Notes: generated by a model from the letters alone, not told the origin. 64,000 nt of DNA from Lysobacter capsici (GCF_018732085.1 NZ_CP076103.1:5022001-5086000), one strand, 5' to 3'; shown: positions 27,229 to 36,049, numbered from the stretch's first letter. Program-made: numbers and translations.

Positions 27229-28065
27229 ATGCATCGTCCCATCAGCGCGCGCCGCACACCGACCCCGCGCAGCCTGCTCGCCGGTTTCGCCGCCGCCGCG
27301 CTCGGCCTGCTCGCCGGCAACGCCAGCGCGGCCAAACCGAATTTCCAGATGCCGTTCGCCTGCAACCAGACCTGGTACGGCGACACCTATCCCGGCCACG
27401 GCCTGCGTTACGCCGTCGACCTCAACCACAAGCCGCGCCCGCTCAGCGACGGCGACCTGGGCTCGCCCGTGGTCGCCTCGGCCGGCGGCAAGGCGACGAC
27501 CTACAACCCGCATCCGGGCACCGGTTACGGCAAGCTGGTGGTGATCGACCACGGCGGCGGCTGGACCACCTGGTACGCGCACCTGGACAGCATCGCCATC
27601 GCCAACGGCGCGACCGTCAACCAGGGCCAGAAGATCGGCACCCTGGGCAAGACCACGCGTCCGGGCAACAGCATCTCCGCGCACCTGCACTACGAACAGC
27701 GGCTCAACAACGACGACCAGAAAATCGTCTGGAACGGCTCGACCATCGTCTACGACCAGTACGAAGTCGCCTACAAGAGCCGCAACAGCTGCGGCACCGC
27801 GCCCGGCGGCGTAGCCGGCACGGTCAGGACCGCGGGCTCGCCGCTCAACGTGCGCTCCGGGCCGGGCACGAGCTATTCGATCGTCGGCTCGCGCGCCAAC
27901 GGCGACAGCGTCAGCATCCGTTGCCAGAAGACCGGCGAATCGGTCAGCGGCACCTACGGCACCAGCAACATCTGGAACAACATCGCACCGGCCGGCAGCA
28001 ACCAGTACATCCCGGATGCCTACACCTACACCGGCTCCGACGGCCGGGTCGCGCCGGATTGCTGA
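27229..28065 (+). CDS. Secreted M23-type peptidoglycan peptidase with SH3b domain, second paralogue (278 aa)
   Basis: Tandem copy of the preceding gene. The ATG at 27229 has AAGAGG 8 bases upstream and opens a long signal peptide ending in GNASAA. Both mature proteins start with PNFQMPFAC. Metal ligands: GHGLRYAVDLN (His, Asp), WYAHL and SAHLHYEQ. The loop after the first Asp differs (HKPRPLSDGDLG), which in M23 enzymes lines the substrate cleft, so the two paralogues may prefer different cross-bridges. The SH3b domain (SPLNVRSGPGTSYSIVG ...) and the C-terminus GSDGRVAPDC are nearly identical in both. Each gene has its own start region; a shared promoter is possible. Confidence 0.9.
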   Translation: MHRPISARRTPTPRSLLAGFAAAALGLLAGNASAAKPNFQMPFACNQTWYGDTYPGHGLRYAVDLNHKPRPLSDGDLGSPVVASAGGKATTYNPHPGTGYGKLVVIDHGGGWTTWYAHLDSIAIANGATVNQGQKIGTLGKTTRPGNSISAHLHYEQRLNNDDQKIVWNGSTIVYDQYEVAYKSRNSCGTAPGGVAGTVRTAGSPLNVRSGPGTSYSIVGSRANGDSVSIRCQKTGESVSGTYGTSNIWNNIAPAGSNQYIPDAYTYTGSDGRVAPDC

Positions 28066-28159
28066 TCGCGCCATCGCGAACGCGGCGGCGGCGCCGATGC
28101 CGCCGCTGCGTTCGCCCACCACACGCCTGCAACGCCACCGCATCACCGGACCACGACCC

Positions 28160-29104
28160 ATGAAACCCATCCCACTCGGCCTCGCCCTGCTCGCCGCTTC
28201 GCTGTTCGGTGGCGTCGTCGGCAGCCTGATCACGCGCGCGACGATCGCCGCGCCATCGGACCCGACATCGACGCCTTCCGCGCCGATCGCGGCGCGCAGC
28301 CACGTGCATGCGGCGCAGGCGCGCGCGAACGGCGGCGTCGATTCCTTCAGCGGCTTCGGCGCGGCCGGCACGCAGCCCAACGATTCCGACCGCATGATCC
28401 AGCGCGCGCGCCGCGACCCGGCCTATCTGCGCGAGCTGCTGCGCGGCTACAGCTTCGAAACCGAACTCGACAAGCGCGGCGCCCTGCTCGCGGTGCTGCA
28501 GGCCGTGGCCAACGACGACGTATTGCGGACGGCGCGGCAACTGGCCGACAGCGGCGATCCCGAGTCGCGCCGCAACGGCCTGGACCTGCTCAAGGCGTTC
28601 CCGCTCGACCAGCCGCAGGTGCGCGAATTGCTGTCGCGCCAGCTGCAGGCCGAGCGCGACCCGGCCATGCTCAAGCAACTGGTCGACATGCTCGCGCCGA
28701 CCGTGGTCGCCAGCGAAGACGCCGCGCCCCTGCTCGACCGCCTGGCCGAACTGCGCCAACACCCCGATCCGGCGGTGCGCGCGAGCGCGGTGGTGCAATC
28801 GGTGCAGTGGAACAAGCACGCCGGCAACGAAGAGATCCTGCAACGCGCGATGCTCGATCCCGATCTGTCGGTGCGCCAGGCCGCCATCGCCGGCATCAAC
28901 GCCTCCAGCACGCGCTCGGACCGGCTCAAGGACAGCCTGCTCGCCCTGGCCGCCGATCCGCAGACCGACGCCGAGACGCGCAATTCGGCGGTGTTCGCGT
29001 TGCAGAATTTCGCCATGAACCGCGGCGAGTACGCGCTGTACCGCAAGGCCGCCGCGCAGGCCGTCGACGGCGACGGCCACGAGCGCGAATATCCGGCGCG
29101 CTGA
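28160..29104 (+). CDS. Membrane-anchored HEAT-repeat protein (314 aa)
   Basis: An N-terminal hydrophobic segment (MKPIPLGLALLAASLFGGVV) is followed by an Ala/Ser-rich linker and a helical domain (about 75-300). The helices pair in HEAT/PBS-lyase style: DPESRRNGLDLLKAF, DPAMLKQLVDMLAP, DPAVRASAVVQSVQ, DPDLSVRQAAIAGI, DAETRNSAVFALQ. Such solenoids bind proteins, and nothing enzymatic is visible. The segment is probably an uncleaved anchor or signal, placing the domain in the periplasm. It follows the two M23 genes on the same strand with a 94-base gap, so a functional link to wall hydrolysis is possible but unproved. Confidence 0.8.
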   Translation: MKPIPLGLALLAASLFGGVVGSLITRATIAAPSDPTSTPSAPIAARSHVHAAQARANGGVDSFSGFGAAGTQPNDSDRMIQRARRDPAYLRELLRGYSFETELDKRGALLAVLQAVANDDVLRTARQLADSGDPESRRNGLDLLKAFPLDQPQVRELLSRQLQAERDPAMLKQLVDMLAPTVVASEDAAPLLDRLAELRQHPDPAVRASAVVQSVQWNKHAGNEEILQRAMLDPDLSVRQAAIAGINASSTRSDRLKDSLLALAADPQTDAETRNSAVFALQNFAMNRGEYALYRKAAAQAVDGDGHEREYPAR

Positions 29105-29267
29105 GCCTTGCCGCGACAGCTCGGCTACGAAACACGTTCGCCGCGAAAGCAGACGCGGCGTCAACGCATGACGCGAACGAACTGCGACCGCTTCGACACC
29201 CCGACACTTCCGCATTCGCCGTCGACGCGGCAGTCTGTCGCTCGACCTGAGACAACGGAGCGACGAC

Positions 29268-29651
29268 ATGGCCCACCGCAGCCGCCTGGCCGGCTTCATC
29301 ATCGATTGTCAGACCGGCGAGATCGACGCCGCCGCCGATTTCTGGAGCGGCGCGCTCGGCCTGGCCCGGGTCGACACCTACGACGACGACGGCGCGCAGT
29401 ACGCGCAGCTCGCCGACGCCGCCGGCCAGTTGCACGTCGAAGTGCAGAAGGTCGCGCACCCCTCGCGCGTCCACCTGGACATCGAAAGCGACGACCTCGA
29501 CGCCGAAGCCGATCGCCTGGAAAAACTCGGCGCCACCCGGGTGGAATTCATCAAGCGCTGGTGGGTGATGCAGGCCCCGACCGGCCATCGCTTCTGCATC
29601 GTCAGGATGAAGCATCCCGAGTCGGGGACGCCGCCGAACCAGTGGGACTGA
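29268..29651 (+). CDS. VOC-family (glyoxalase-like) protein (127 aa)
   Basis: A single vicinal-oxygen-chelate module of 127 residues. The first beta-alpha-beta unit reads SRLAGFIIDCQTG ... AADFWSGALGL, the second VHLDIESDDLDAEADRLEKL and PTGHRFCIV. Such proteins usually dimerise. The metal ligands typical of lactoylglutathione lyase are not all present; His in VHLD could serve but a matching N-terminal His or Gln is not clear. It is closer to the small 'glyoxalase-like' group of unknown substrate often found in GC-rich bacteria. No partner gene is adjacent. It is convergent with the diguanylate cyclase gene 61 bases away. Confidence 0.85.
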   Translation: MAHRSRLAGFIIDCQTGEIDAAADFWSGALGLARVDTYDDDGAQYAQLADAAGQLHVEVQKVAHPSRVHLDIESDDLDAEADRLEKLGATRVEFIKRWWVMQAPTGHRFCIVRMKHPESGTPPNQWD

Positions 29652-29712
29652 GCGGCGGATCGGGCCCGCGCACCTAACGCCCGCGGCGCGCCATCGCGAA
29701 CGACGACGGCGC

Positions 29713-30873
29713 TCAGCTGTCGTCGACCACCAGCCGGTCGCGCCCCGACGCCTTCGCGCGATACAGCGCCTGATCGGCGCGATCGAACACCTGATCGGGC
29801 GCATCGCGCCCCGGTTCTCCGCCGGCCACGCCGATCGACACGGTCAGCGCGAACGGCAACGCCGAACGCGCGACGCGCTGGCGGATGCGTTCGCCGATTT
29901 CGCTGGCCGTGGCCAGACGCGTGCCCGGCAACACCACCAGAAATTCTTCGCCGCCGTAGCGCACCGCGACATCGCCTTCGCGGATCGACCCGGCCACCGC
30001 ATCGGCGACCGCGCGCAAGGCGCGATCGCCGAGCAGATGGCCATGGCGGTCGTTGACCTGCTTGAAGTGGTCGACGTCGATCAGCATCAGCGTGTAGGCG
30101 GCGCGACCCAGCCGCTGCACCGCATCCGGGCTGTCCTGCAACTGCGCCAACGCGCTGCGATTGAGCAGGCCGGTCAGCGCATCGTGACTGGCGCTGTGCT
30201 GCAGCAGGTCGTGACGCCGCTGCAGATCGGCCTGCGCGTTTTCCAGTTGCTGCGCGAACGCCTCGCGTTCGGACAACAGGCGGCGCTGTTCGATCGCATA
30301 CCGGCGCAGCTCGAACAGATGCTGGATCTGACGCGCCAACGCGGCCAGGCCATCGGCCTGCGCCGCCGACAGCGCGCGCGGCTGAGTGTCGAGCACGCAG
30401 ATCGTGCCGAGCGGATGGCCGTCGGGGCTCATCAGAGCGACGCCGGCATAGAAGCGCAATGGCCGCCCGCCTTGCAGGCTCAATCCCAGCGCGGCGAAAC
30501 GCGGGTCCTGCGCGATGTCGCCGATCAACAGCAACTGATCGGGCCGCGCCTGCCCGATCAGTTGGTTGCAGATCGAATGCGAACGCGGCAGTTCTTCGGC
30601 GTCGACACCATGCCGCGCCTTGAACCAGACCCGGTCGCGATCGATCAGGGCGATCGCCGCGCCGTGAGTGCCGCACAGGGTCGCGGCAAGACGCACCAGG
30701 TCGTCGTAGGCGGCCTCGGGCACGCTGTCGAGCAGGCCGTAGGCTTCCAGTGCGGATTGGCGGCCGTCGTGCGGCGAGGGATCGTCCGCATGCGCGAGCG
30801 CCTCGTCCTGCGCGGGCAGGCCCGGGATCGACAGCGGCAGGAAGTGGCGAAGTCGCAGCGGCACGACAGGCAT
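29713..30873 (-). CDS. GAF-GGDEF diguanylate cyclase
   Basis: Makes cyclic di-GMP from two GTP. The 386-residue cytosolic protein has a GAF sensor (about 45-190; DDLVRLAATLCGTHGAAIAL ... GTICVLDTQPRALS), a coiled-coil linker (about 195-228) and a GGDEF domain (about 230-386). The active site is intact: GGEEF in RYGGEEFLVVLPG. Upstream, REGD nine residues before it matches the RxxD inhibitory site, so feedback inhibition by c-di-GMP is likely. LIDVDHFKQVNDRHGHLLGD is the metal-binding loop. The GAF domain is the type found in light-independent sensors of small ligands. The gene is alone, facing the VOC gene. Confidence 0.93.
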   Translation of the reverse strand: MPVVPLRLRHFLPLSIPGLPAQDEALAHADDPSPHDGRQSALEAYGLLDSVPEAAYDDLVRLAATLCGTHGAAIALIDRDRVWFKARHGVDAEELPRSHSICNQLIGQARPDQLLLIGDIAQDPRFAALGLSLQGGRPLRFYAGVALMSPDGHPLGTICVLDTQPRALSAAQADGLAALARQIQHLFELRRYAIEQRRLLSEREAFAQQLENAQADLQRRHDLLQHSASHDALTGLLNRSALAQLQDSPDAVQRLGRAAYTLMLIDVDHFKQVNDRHGHLLGDRALRAVADAVAGSIREGDVAVRYGGEEFLVVLPGTRLATASEIGERIRQRVARSALPFALTVSIGVAGGEPGRDAPDQVFDRADQALYRAKASGRDRLVVDDS

Positions 30874-31014
30874 CGGCGCTCTGGGGGAAAGGACGCTACA
30901 GGTTACCGGCCACGCTACTCCGGCGACGATTCACTACCCGTGACGGCGGCCGGGCGTGATCGCCGCGATCCGGCGTCGATTCAGGAACACCGCATCGGCC
31001 GTACGCACGAGCGC

Positions 31015-31971
31015 TCAACCGCCGCGATCCAGCCAGACTTCCAGGCCCTGGGCATTGAGTTCGATATCGACCGCGAGCACCGCCTGCACCTGCGTCGGGC
31101 TAAGCGCGCTGCCGTGCGCCTGCGCGCGCGCCAGGAAGTAGTCGGTCAGCGCCGCGATCAGCCGCGCGTGTCGCGCGGGTCGATCGCCGCCGGCCGCCGC
31201 CGCGGCGCGCGCGAGCCGCACCATCGCATCGATCTGTTCGATCAGTTCCGCGCCGAGCCGCTGCACGTCGCCGACCCGGCCGTAATGGGTCAGGTACATC
31301 GCCTCGGGGTCGCGCGCCAGCAAGGTGCGGATCGAGGCCTTGAGCGGCTCGGGTTCGAACTGCACCGGCGAACTGGTCGGCAGCACGAACGGCCCGCGCG
31401 GCGCATCGAATTCGCGATAGGACAGGCCGAAGGTGTCGCCGGTGAACCAGGCGCGGCTGCGCGGGTCCCACACGCACAGGTGATGGCGCGCATGCCCGGG
31501 CGTGTCCACGCACAGCAGCGGCCGTCCGGCGAGATCGACCACATGGCCGTCCCGCGCGACGACCACGCGTTCGGCCGGGATCGGCACGATCTCGCCGTAG
31601 CTGCGGGCGATTTCCTCGGCGCCGTAGACCGCGGTCGCGCCGGCCACCAGCACTTCGGGATCGATCATGTGCGGCGCGCCGCGCGGATGCACGACCGCGC
31701 GCGCATTGGGCAGGCGACGCATCAGCGCGCCGGCGCCGCCGGCGTGATCGAGATGCACGTGGGTGAGGATCAGCCAGTCGACCTCGGCCGGGGTCAGCCC
31801 CTGCTGCGCGAGCGCATCGAGCAAGGCCGGGATCGAATGCTGGGTGCCGCAATCGACGAAGGCGGCGCGGCCGTTTTCGACGATCAGATAAGCCGCGTCG
31901 AAGATCGGGCGATGAAAGCCGGTGTCGACGGTGACGATGCCGTGCGGGCTCGGATCGGAAGCTGAGGTCAT
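31015..31971 (-). CDS. MBL-fold metallo-hydrolase (318 aa)
   Basis: Metallo-beta-lactamase-fold hydrolase of unknown substrate. The metal motif is ILTHVHLDHAGG (H-x-H-x-D-H) near residue 75, with further ligands His in TPGHARHHLCV and Asp in WFTGDTFGLSY, and a late His in YLTHYGRVGD. The region around VDTPGHARHHL suggests cleavage of an ester or thioester. The C-terminal 80 residues are helical. The start at 31971 was chosen because the frame upstream runs into a palindromic repeat; MTSASDPSP is a plausible N-terminus. It is followed by a repeat and convergently placed genes, so no operon context helps. Hydrolysis of a small thioester or lactone is possible, but not shown. Confidence 0.85.
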   Translation of the reverse strand: MTSASDPSPHGIVTVDTGFHRPIFDAAYLIVENGRAAFVDCGTQHSIPALLDALAQQGLTPAEVDWLILTHVHLDHAGGAGALMRRLPNARAVVHPRGAPHMIDPEVLVAGATAVYGAEEIARSYGEIVPIPAERVVVARDGHVVDLAGRPLLCVDTPGHARHHLCVWDPRSRAWFTGDTFGLSYREFDAPRGPFVLPTSSPVQFEPEPLKASIRTLLARDPEAMYLTHYGRVGDVQRLGAELIEQIDAMVRLARAAAAAGGDRPARHARLIAALTDYFLARAQAHGSALSPTQVQAVLAVDIELNAQGLEVWLDRGG

Positions 31972-32073
31972 GGCGAGTATCGGGCTGTGACTGGATTGCA
32001 GTCTAAGTCTTGATGGGTCGCCATCGCGATGCGGCTTTGGTCGACCGGCCCGGCGCAAAGCGCTGAAGTCTAC

Positions 32074-32190
32074 CGAGGTCTTTTGTGGGAGGGGCTTCAG
32101 CCCCGATGCTTTTCGTTCCGATCGCAGCGAAACTTCACCGCTGCTGGTCGAACAGCGTCGGGGCTGAAGCCCCTCCCACAAAAGACCTCG
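32074..32190. repeat. REP-like inverted pair
   Basis: Left arm GAGGTCTTTTGTGGGAGGGG with CTTCAGCCCCGATGC, right arm the inverted copy CTGAAG, CCCCTCCCACAAAA, GACCTC. It is the same family as 1295-1416 and 46861-47185. It lies between the MBL gene and the small membrane protein gene. Confidence 0.9.
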
Positions 32191-32230
32191 CAGCTTCGCC
32201 AGCCGATGTGTCACTCAATCGCGAAACCCA

Positions 32231-32554
32231 TCACTCGCGATGATCCACCACCCCACGCAACCACCGCCAGCGCACCGCGCACGCGATCGCCAGCACCAGC
32301 AGGAACACGCCGTACCCCAGCGACGTGGCGAGAATCTGCGGCCACATCGCGCCATGCCCGCGCCCGGCATGCAGGTGCGCCCAATGCACGGTGAGCACGA
32401 ACGCGCACACCGACACCGCCAGCGACACCGCATCGAACAACTGCCGCGCCGGGTTGCGCGGCCGGCGCGGATACAGCCAGAACAAGGCGCCGAGGATCGC
32501 AAACCACGGCAGGAACAGGATCAGCGCCAGGTTGAGCTCGACGAAGCGGCTCAC
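32231..32554 (-). CDS. Membrane protein of unknown function, overlapping trpS (107 aa)
   Basis: Three hydrophobic segments of about 20 residues: LNLALILFLPWFAILGALFW, LFDAVSLAVSVCAFVLTVHW and ILATSLGYGVFLLVLAIACA. The protein has basic loops (YPRRPRNPAR) and a basic C-terminus. The start is inferred to be the GTG at 32554-32552, overlapping the trpS stop as GTGA, a normal translational coupling. A longer upstream frame exists but it lies inside trpS. I do not recognise a family; small proteins of this kind often follow trpS in Xanthomonadaceae. Its role is unknown. Confidence 0.75.
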   Translation of the reverse strand: MSRFVELNLALILFLPWFAILGALFWLYPRRPRNPARQLFDAVSLAVSVCAFVLTVHWAHLHAGRGHGAMWPQILATSLGYGVFLLVLAIACAVRWRWLRGVVDHRE

Positions 32555-33918
32555 GAGGCAGCGCGCTCCTTCGCCGCGGCCTTGGCCTGTCGCTCGGTCT
32601 CCTCCGCCAGGCGGATGGCGCTCAGCGCATTGACCACCTTGACCCGTGCGTCCGCGTCGATCGGCTCGCACGCCGCCAGCAAGGCATCGAACACCATCGC
32701 CGAATCGTCGGCCCTGGCGCGGCCAAGCAACTGGCCGATCTCCTTGGGCGCGGCAAAACCGCGGCTTTGCAGCAGCACCTCGTCTTCATGGGCGAGCTTG
32801 AAATAGAACAGCCCGTCGGACTCGCGGTATTGCTTGAACGCCGGCACATTCGAGACAGGTTTCAGCGTGTCCGGCACAGAACGGTAGTTCTCGCCGCCAT
32901 CGGCCGTGGACGCCAGATCGCGCAGGCCCACCGCCGCGCGCAGTCGCTTCATGGTCGAATGCGCGTAACGCTCGCGCACCCGGCGCGCGCCGTCGATCAG
33001 GATCGCCTCGATCTTGTGCGGCTGCGCGATCAGCGTTTCGTACTTCTCGCGCAACGGAGCGATCTCCGCATCGATGCGCTCGAACAAGGCCTGCTTGGCC
33101 TCGCCCCAGGCGATGCCGTCGGCGAAGGCGCGTCGCATCGCTTCGGTTTCCTCGACGCTAGCGAACGCCTGGTAGATCTGGAACAGCGCCGAACCTTCGG
33201 TGTCCTTGGGCTCGCCGGGCGCGCGCGAATCGGTGACGATCGAATAGATCAACTTTTTCAACTGCTCGCGCGGCGCGAACAACGGAATGGTGTTGTCGTA
33301 GCTCTTGCTCATCTTGCGGCCGTCCAGGCCCGGCAAGGTCGCCACGCTTTCTTCGATCAGCGCTTCGGGCAGGACGAAATGCTCGCCGTACAGATGATTG
33401 AAGCGCTGGGCGAAATCGCGCGCCATCTCGATGTGCTGGACCTGGTCGCGGCCGACCGGAACCTTGTGCGCGTTGAACACCAGGATGTCGGCCGACATCA
33501 GCACCGGGTACATGAAGAGGCCGGCGTTGATCGCCGCGTCGTCGTCCTCGCCCTCGGCGCGGTTCTTGTCGACCGCGGCCTTGTAGGCGTGCGCGCGGTT
33601 GAGGATGCCCTTGCCCGCGACGCAGGTCAGGAACCAGCTCAGCTCCGGAATCTCGACGATTTCGCTCTGCCGGTAGAACCACACCTTGGCCGGGTCCAGG
33701 CCGCAGGCCAGCCACGCCGCGGCGATCTCCAGGGTCGAGCGCTGCACGCGCTCGGGTTGCGTCACCTTGATCAGCGCATGCAGGTCGGCGAGGAAGTAGA
33801 AACTCTCGACGTCGGGCGTGAGGCTGGCGGCGACCGCCGGGCGGATCGCGCCGACGTAGTTGCCCAGGTGGGGAGTGCCGGAGGTGGTGATGCCGGTGAG
33901 GACGCGGGTCTGGGTCAT
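32551..33918 (-). CDS. trpS: Tryptophanyl-tRNA synthetase with C-terminal extension (455 aa)
   Basis: Charges tRNA-Trp. Class I catalytic signatures are clear: TSGTPHLGNYVGAIR (HIGH-type) and GRKMSKSYDN (KMSKS). The catalytic and tRNA-binding parts end near residue 340 (AEIAPLREKYETLIAQ ... VRERYAHSTMKRLRAAVGL). A further 110 residues follow, carrying FKQYRESDGLFYFKLAHEDE and QSRGFAAPKEIGQLLGRA. Bacterial TrpRS is usually about 330-340 residues, so this extension is extra. Its role is unknown to me; I believe similar long forms occur in Xanthomonadaceae. The start is the ATG at 33918. The next gene overlaps by 4 bases. Confidence 0.95.
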   Translation of the reverse strand: MTQTRVLTGITTSGTPHLGNYVGAIRPAVAASLTPDVESFYFLADLHALIKVTQPERVQRSTLEIAAAWLACGLDPAKVWFYRQSEIVEIPELSWFLTCVAGKGILNRAHAYKAAVDKNRAEGEDDDAAINAGLFMYPVLMSADILVFNAHKVPVGRDQVQHIEMARDFAQRFNHLYGEHFVLPEALIEESVATLPGLDGRKMSKSYDNTIPLFAPREQLKKLIYSIVTDSRAPGEPKDTEGSALFQIYQAFASVEETEAMRRAFADGIAWGEAKQALFERIDAEIAPLREKYETLIAQPHKIEAILIDGARRVRERYAHSTMKRLRAAVGLRDLASTADGGENYRSVPDTLKPVSNVPAFKQYRESDGLFYFKLAHEDEVLLQSRGFAAPKEIGQLLGRARADDSAMVFDALLAACEPIDADARVKVVNALSAIRLAEETERQAKAAAKERAAS

Positions 33919-34139
33919 GGTGAATCGCGGGTGGATCGTGGTCGGCCAGTGTACCCGCTGGCCGCCGCGGCCGACCCCGTGGGGCGGGCGGTCCGCCGGG
34001 CCGTCTGCCTGAGCGGCAGCTGAGCGCCGTCGGCCGGCGCGGACGCGCGGGCGCAGCTGTGATCGCAGCCACAACCCCGTTTCGATCGGGCGGGCGTTTG
34101 CAGGATCGACCACCCCATCGACCACCAGGAGACTCCGCC

Positions 34140-34988
34140 ATGTTCCGCTCGCTAGTCCTGCTCGTCGGCGCCGCGTTGACCGCAAGCGCCTGCACCCCGA
34201 GCTACGCCCGCCCGCTGGTCGATGTCGCCGTGGTCGACCGCGACAGCGGCGACTGGCTGCCGAGCTGGCCCCACCGCGGCCAGCAATGGATCGCCGGCAC
34301 CCCGGGCCACCGCTACTCGGTGCGCCTGACCAACACCAGCGGCCAGCGCGTGCTGGTGGTGCTGTCGGTCGACGGCGTCAACGCGGTCAGCGGCCAGACC
34401 GCCAACCCGTCGCAGGCCGGCTACGTGCTCGATGCCTGGCAGTCGACCGAGATCAACGGCTGGCGCAAGTCGCTCGACGACGTGGCCCAGTTCGTGTTCA
34501 CCGATCTGCCCGACAGCTACGCCGCGCGCACCGGCCGGCCCGACAACGTCGGCGTGATCGGCGTGGCGGTGTTCGAGGAGCGAACCTATCGCGAACCGCC
34601 GCGCCCGTATCCCACGCCGTATCCCTACGGGTATCCGCCGGTGGCGCGCGAAGGCGAAGCGGCCAAGGCCGAGCGCCGCGCATCGGGCAATGCCGCGCCC
34701 GCGCCGGCCGCGAGCGGGCTGGGCCGCGAATCGGCCGCCGCCGATGCGGCCGCGCAATCGATCGGCACCGGTCACGGCTCGCGCGAATGGTCGCCGGTGT
34801 CGCAGACCCAGTTCGTGCGCGCCTCGCGTTCGCCCGCGCAGATCGTGCAACTGCGTTACGACGACTACGGCAGCCTGGTCGCGCGCGGCGTGGTGCCGCG
34901 TTACCGCGATCCGTACTACCGCAACCGCAACGAACCCAACGCGTTTCCCAGCGGCTTCGTCGCCGATCCGCCGTCGCGCGGGTGGTGA
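34140..34988 (+). CDS. Secreted protein of unknown function (282 aa)
   Basis: GGAGA lies 8 bases before the ATG at 34140. Residues 1-18 form a signal with a Cys at the cleavage point (ALTASAC), so lipidation is possible, although the lipobox is imperfect. The N-terminal domain (about 25-160) reads LVDVAVVDRDSGDWLPSWPH ... YSVRLTNTSGQRVLVVLSVD and VNAVSGQ, a beta-rich fold similar to the plastocyanin-like or Ig-like DUFs seen in stress-related outer-membrane proteins. A Pro/Tyr-rich linker (PRPYPTPYPYGYPPV) and an Ala-rich segment follow. The C-terminal end has RDPYYRNRNEPNAFPSGF. I do not recognise an active site. A strong bidirectional terminator follows. Confidence 0.8.
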   Translation: MFRSLVLLVGAALTASACTPSYARPLVDVAVVDRDSGDWLPSWPHRGQQWIAGTPGHRYSVRLTNTSGQRVLVVLSVDGVNAVSGQTANPSQAGYVLDAWQSTEINGWRKSLDDVAQFVFTDLPDSYAARTGRPDNVGVIGVAVFEERTYREPPRPYPTPYPYGYPPVAREGEAAKAERRASGNAAPAPAASGLGRESAAADAAAQSIGTGHGSREWSPVSQTQFVRASRSPAQIVQLRYDDYGSLVARGVVPRYRDPYYRNRNEPNAFPSGFVADPPSRGW

Positions 34989-35053
34989 GGCTCGGGAATC
35001 GGGAATCGGGAATCGGGACCAGCCTGCATCGCCGGGTGAGTGATGCGCAATAA

Positions 35054-35083
35054 AAACGGGCCGGATTCGCATCCGGCCCGTTT
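35054..35083. terminator. Bidirectional terminator
   Basis: Perfect 13-bp stem (AAACGGGCCGGAT/ATCCGGCCCGTTT) with a TCGC loop. Poly-T follows in both directions: TTTCATTTC on the plus strand and TTTTTATT on the minus. It separates the convergent secreted-protein and CsbD genes. Confidence 0.95.
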
Positions 35084-35211
35084 CATTTCAACGACATTCC
35101 TCGTACCTCGCGCGGGCGGCTGTCCACAACTCCGCCTGCGCGATCACTGCACGGCGCGGCGATCAGCAGGTTTGATCGGCGCGGCTTGTCGCATCATCCA
35201 GACCCGCGGGC

Positions 35212-35412
35212 TCAGTTCAAGGTCTTGCCGAACTCGCGCACTTCTTTTTCAGCGCGGTCCTTTTCCCAGCCATAGCGTTCCTGCAGCTTGCCGGCGAGGT
35301 ATTCGGAATTGCCTTCGGCGACATCGAATACGTCGTCGGTCAGGTCGCCCCACTTGGCCTTGGCCTTGCCTTTGATCTGGGTCCACTTGCCGGCAATGAT
35401 GTCTTTGTTCAT
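35212..35412 (-). CDS. CsbD-family stress protein (66 aa)
   Basis: Small hydrophilic, charge-rich protein of the CsbD group, often induced by general stress. The whole sequence fits: MNKDIIAGKWTQIKGKAKAK followed by WGDLTDDVFDVAEGNSEYL and LQERYGWEKDRAEKEV. The start is the ATG at 35412, with AAGGAG 8-9 bases upstream. Proteins of this family are intrinsically flexible and of unknown biochemical role. It is transcribed away from the entericidin gene region but on the same strand, with about 300 bases between them in which I see no gene. Co-occurrence of CsbD and entericidin suggests an envelope or osmotic stress theme, which is inference. Confidence 0.93.
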   Translation of the reverse strand: MNKDIIAGKWTQIKGKAKAKWGDLTDDVFDVAEGNSEYLAGKLQERYGWEKDRAEKEVREFGKTLN

Positions 35413-35655
35413 CGGTGTCCACTCCTTCAGTTGGGGGATTCGGATTCGGCGCCGCGCACTTGCCCGTATCGCTGCGTAGTGCGTGATCGGCCTGCCGAGA
35501 TCACGAAGCCAGCTTCGCAGCCGCGACATTCGCATCCGATCACGATTGCGTTAGCCCGCACTTGATGTCGATGAACGAAGTGAATCCTTCAGCCGCGAAT
35601 TGCGCATTGCGTTGCGGAACGTCGCCGTCGCAAACCTTTGAACAAAATCGCGGGC

Positions 35656-35684
35656 AAACAAAAAGGCCGGATTGCTCCGGCCTT
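35656..35684 (-). terminator. Rho-independent terminator of the entericidin gene
   Basis: Perfect 9-bp stem AAGGCCGGA/TCCGGCCTT with a 4-base loop. On the minus strand it is followed by TTTGTTTG, 32 bases after the stop codon. Confidence 0.9.
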
Positions 35685-35715
35685 CTTGCTTGCATCTTAG
35701 TTCGCGCGGCGTGAC

Positions 35716-35865
35716 TTACTTGCCGTCGCGTACGTCTTCGGCCTTCTGCTCGACCTTTTCGCCGGCCTTCTTTACGTCCTTACCGGCGCCGGCCACGGTG
35801 TTGCAAGCACTCAGGGTGCCCATCGAGAACAGGGCCAGCAGCAACAGGGCAGTCAAACGCTTCAT
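35716..35865 (-). CDS. Entericidin-type lipoprotein (49 aa)
   Basis: Small outer-membrane lipoprotein of the EcnA/EcnB group. The protein starts MKRLTALLLLALFSMGTLSA and has the lipobox LSAC, so the mature part starts at Cys21 with CNTVAGAGKDVKKAG followed by EKVEQKAEDV. The Gly-x-D-x-x-x-A-G segment is the family signature. AAGGAG lies 6 bases before the ATG at 35865. Family members are stress-induced, and EcnB is bacteriolytic when free of its antidote; no obvious EcnA partner is present here. A perfect hairpin ends the transcript. Confidence 0.93.
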   Translation of the reverse strand: MKRLTALLLLALFSMGTLSACNTVAGAGKDVKKAGEKVEQKAEDVRDGK

Positions 35866-36049
35866 AGAATCTCCTTGGTCATAGCGGCCGCGCCACTCGT
35901 CGCGTCCTGGGGCCGATCAGACGCGAGCGAACGTGAAGCCCGCGTGCATTGAGTCGCGAAAGCCACGCGAAACAATGCCTTACGCGAGTTCATCGGCGCC
36001 CGCCGTCAGCCGCGATTCATCGCCGCGGCCGCCGTCGGCGCGGTTTGCC

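Noticed and set aside
26401..28395. 664-codon frame on the minus strand
   Set aside because: Antisense to the two M23 genes; their signal peptides and metal motifs settle the coding strand.
30037..31965. 642-codon frame on the plus strand
   Set aside because: Antisense to the diguanylate cyclase and MBL hydrolase genes, both of which have intact active-site motifs.
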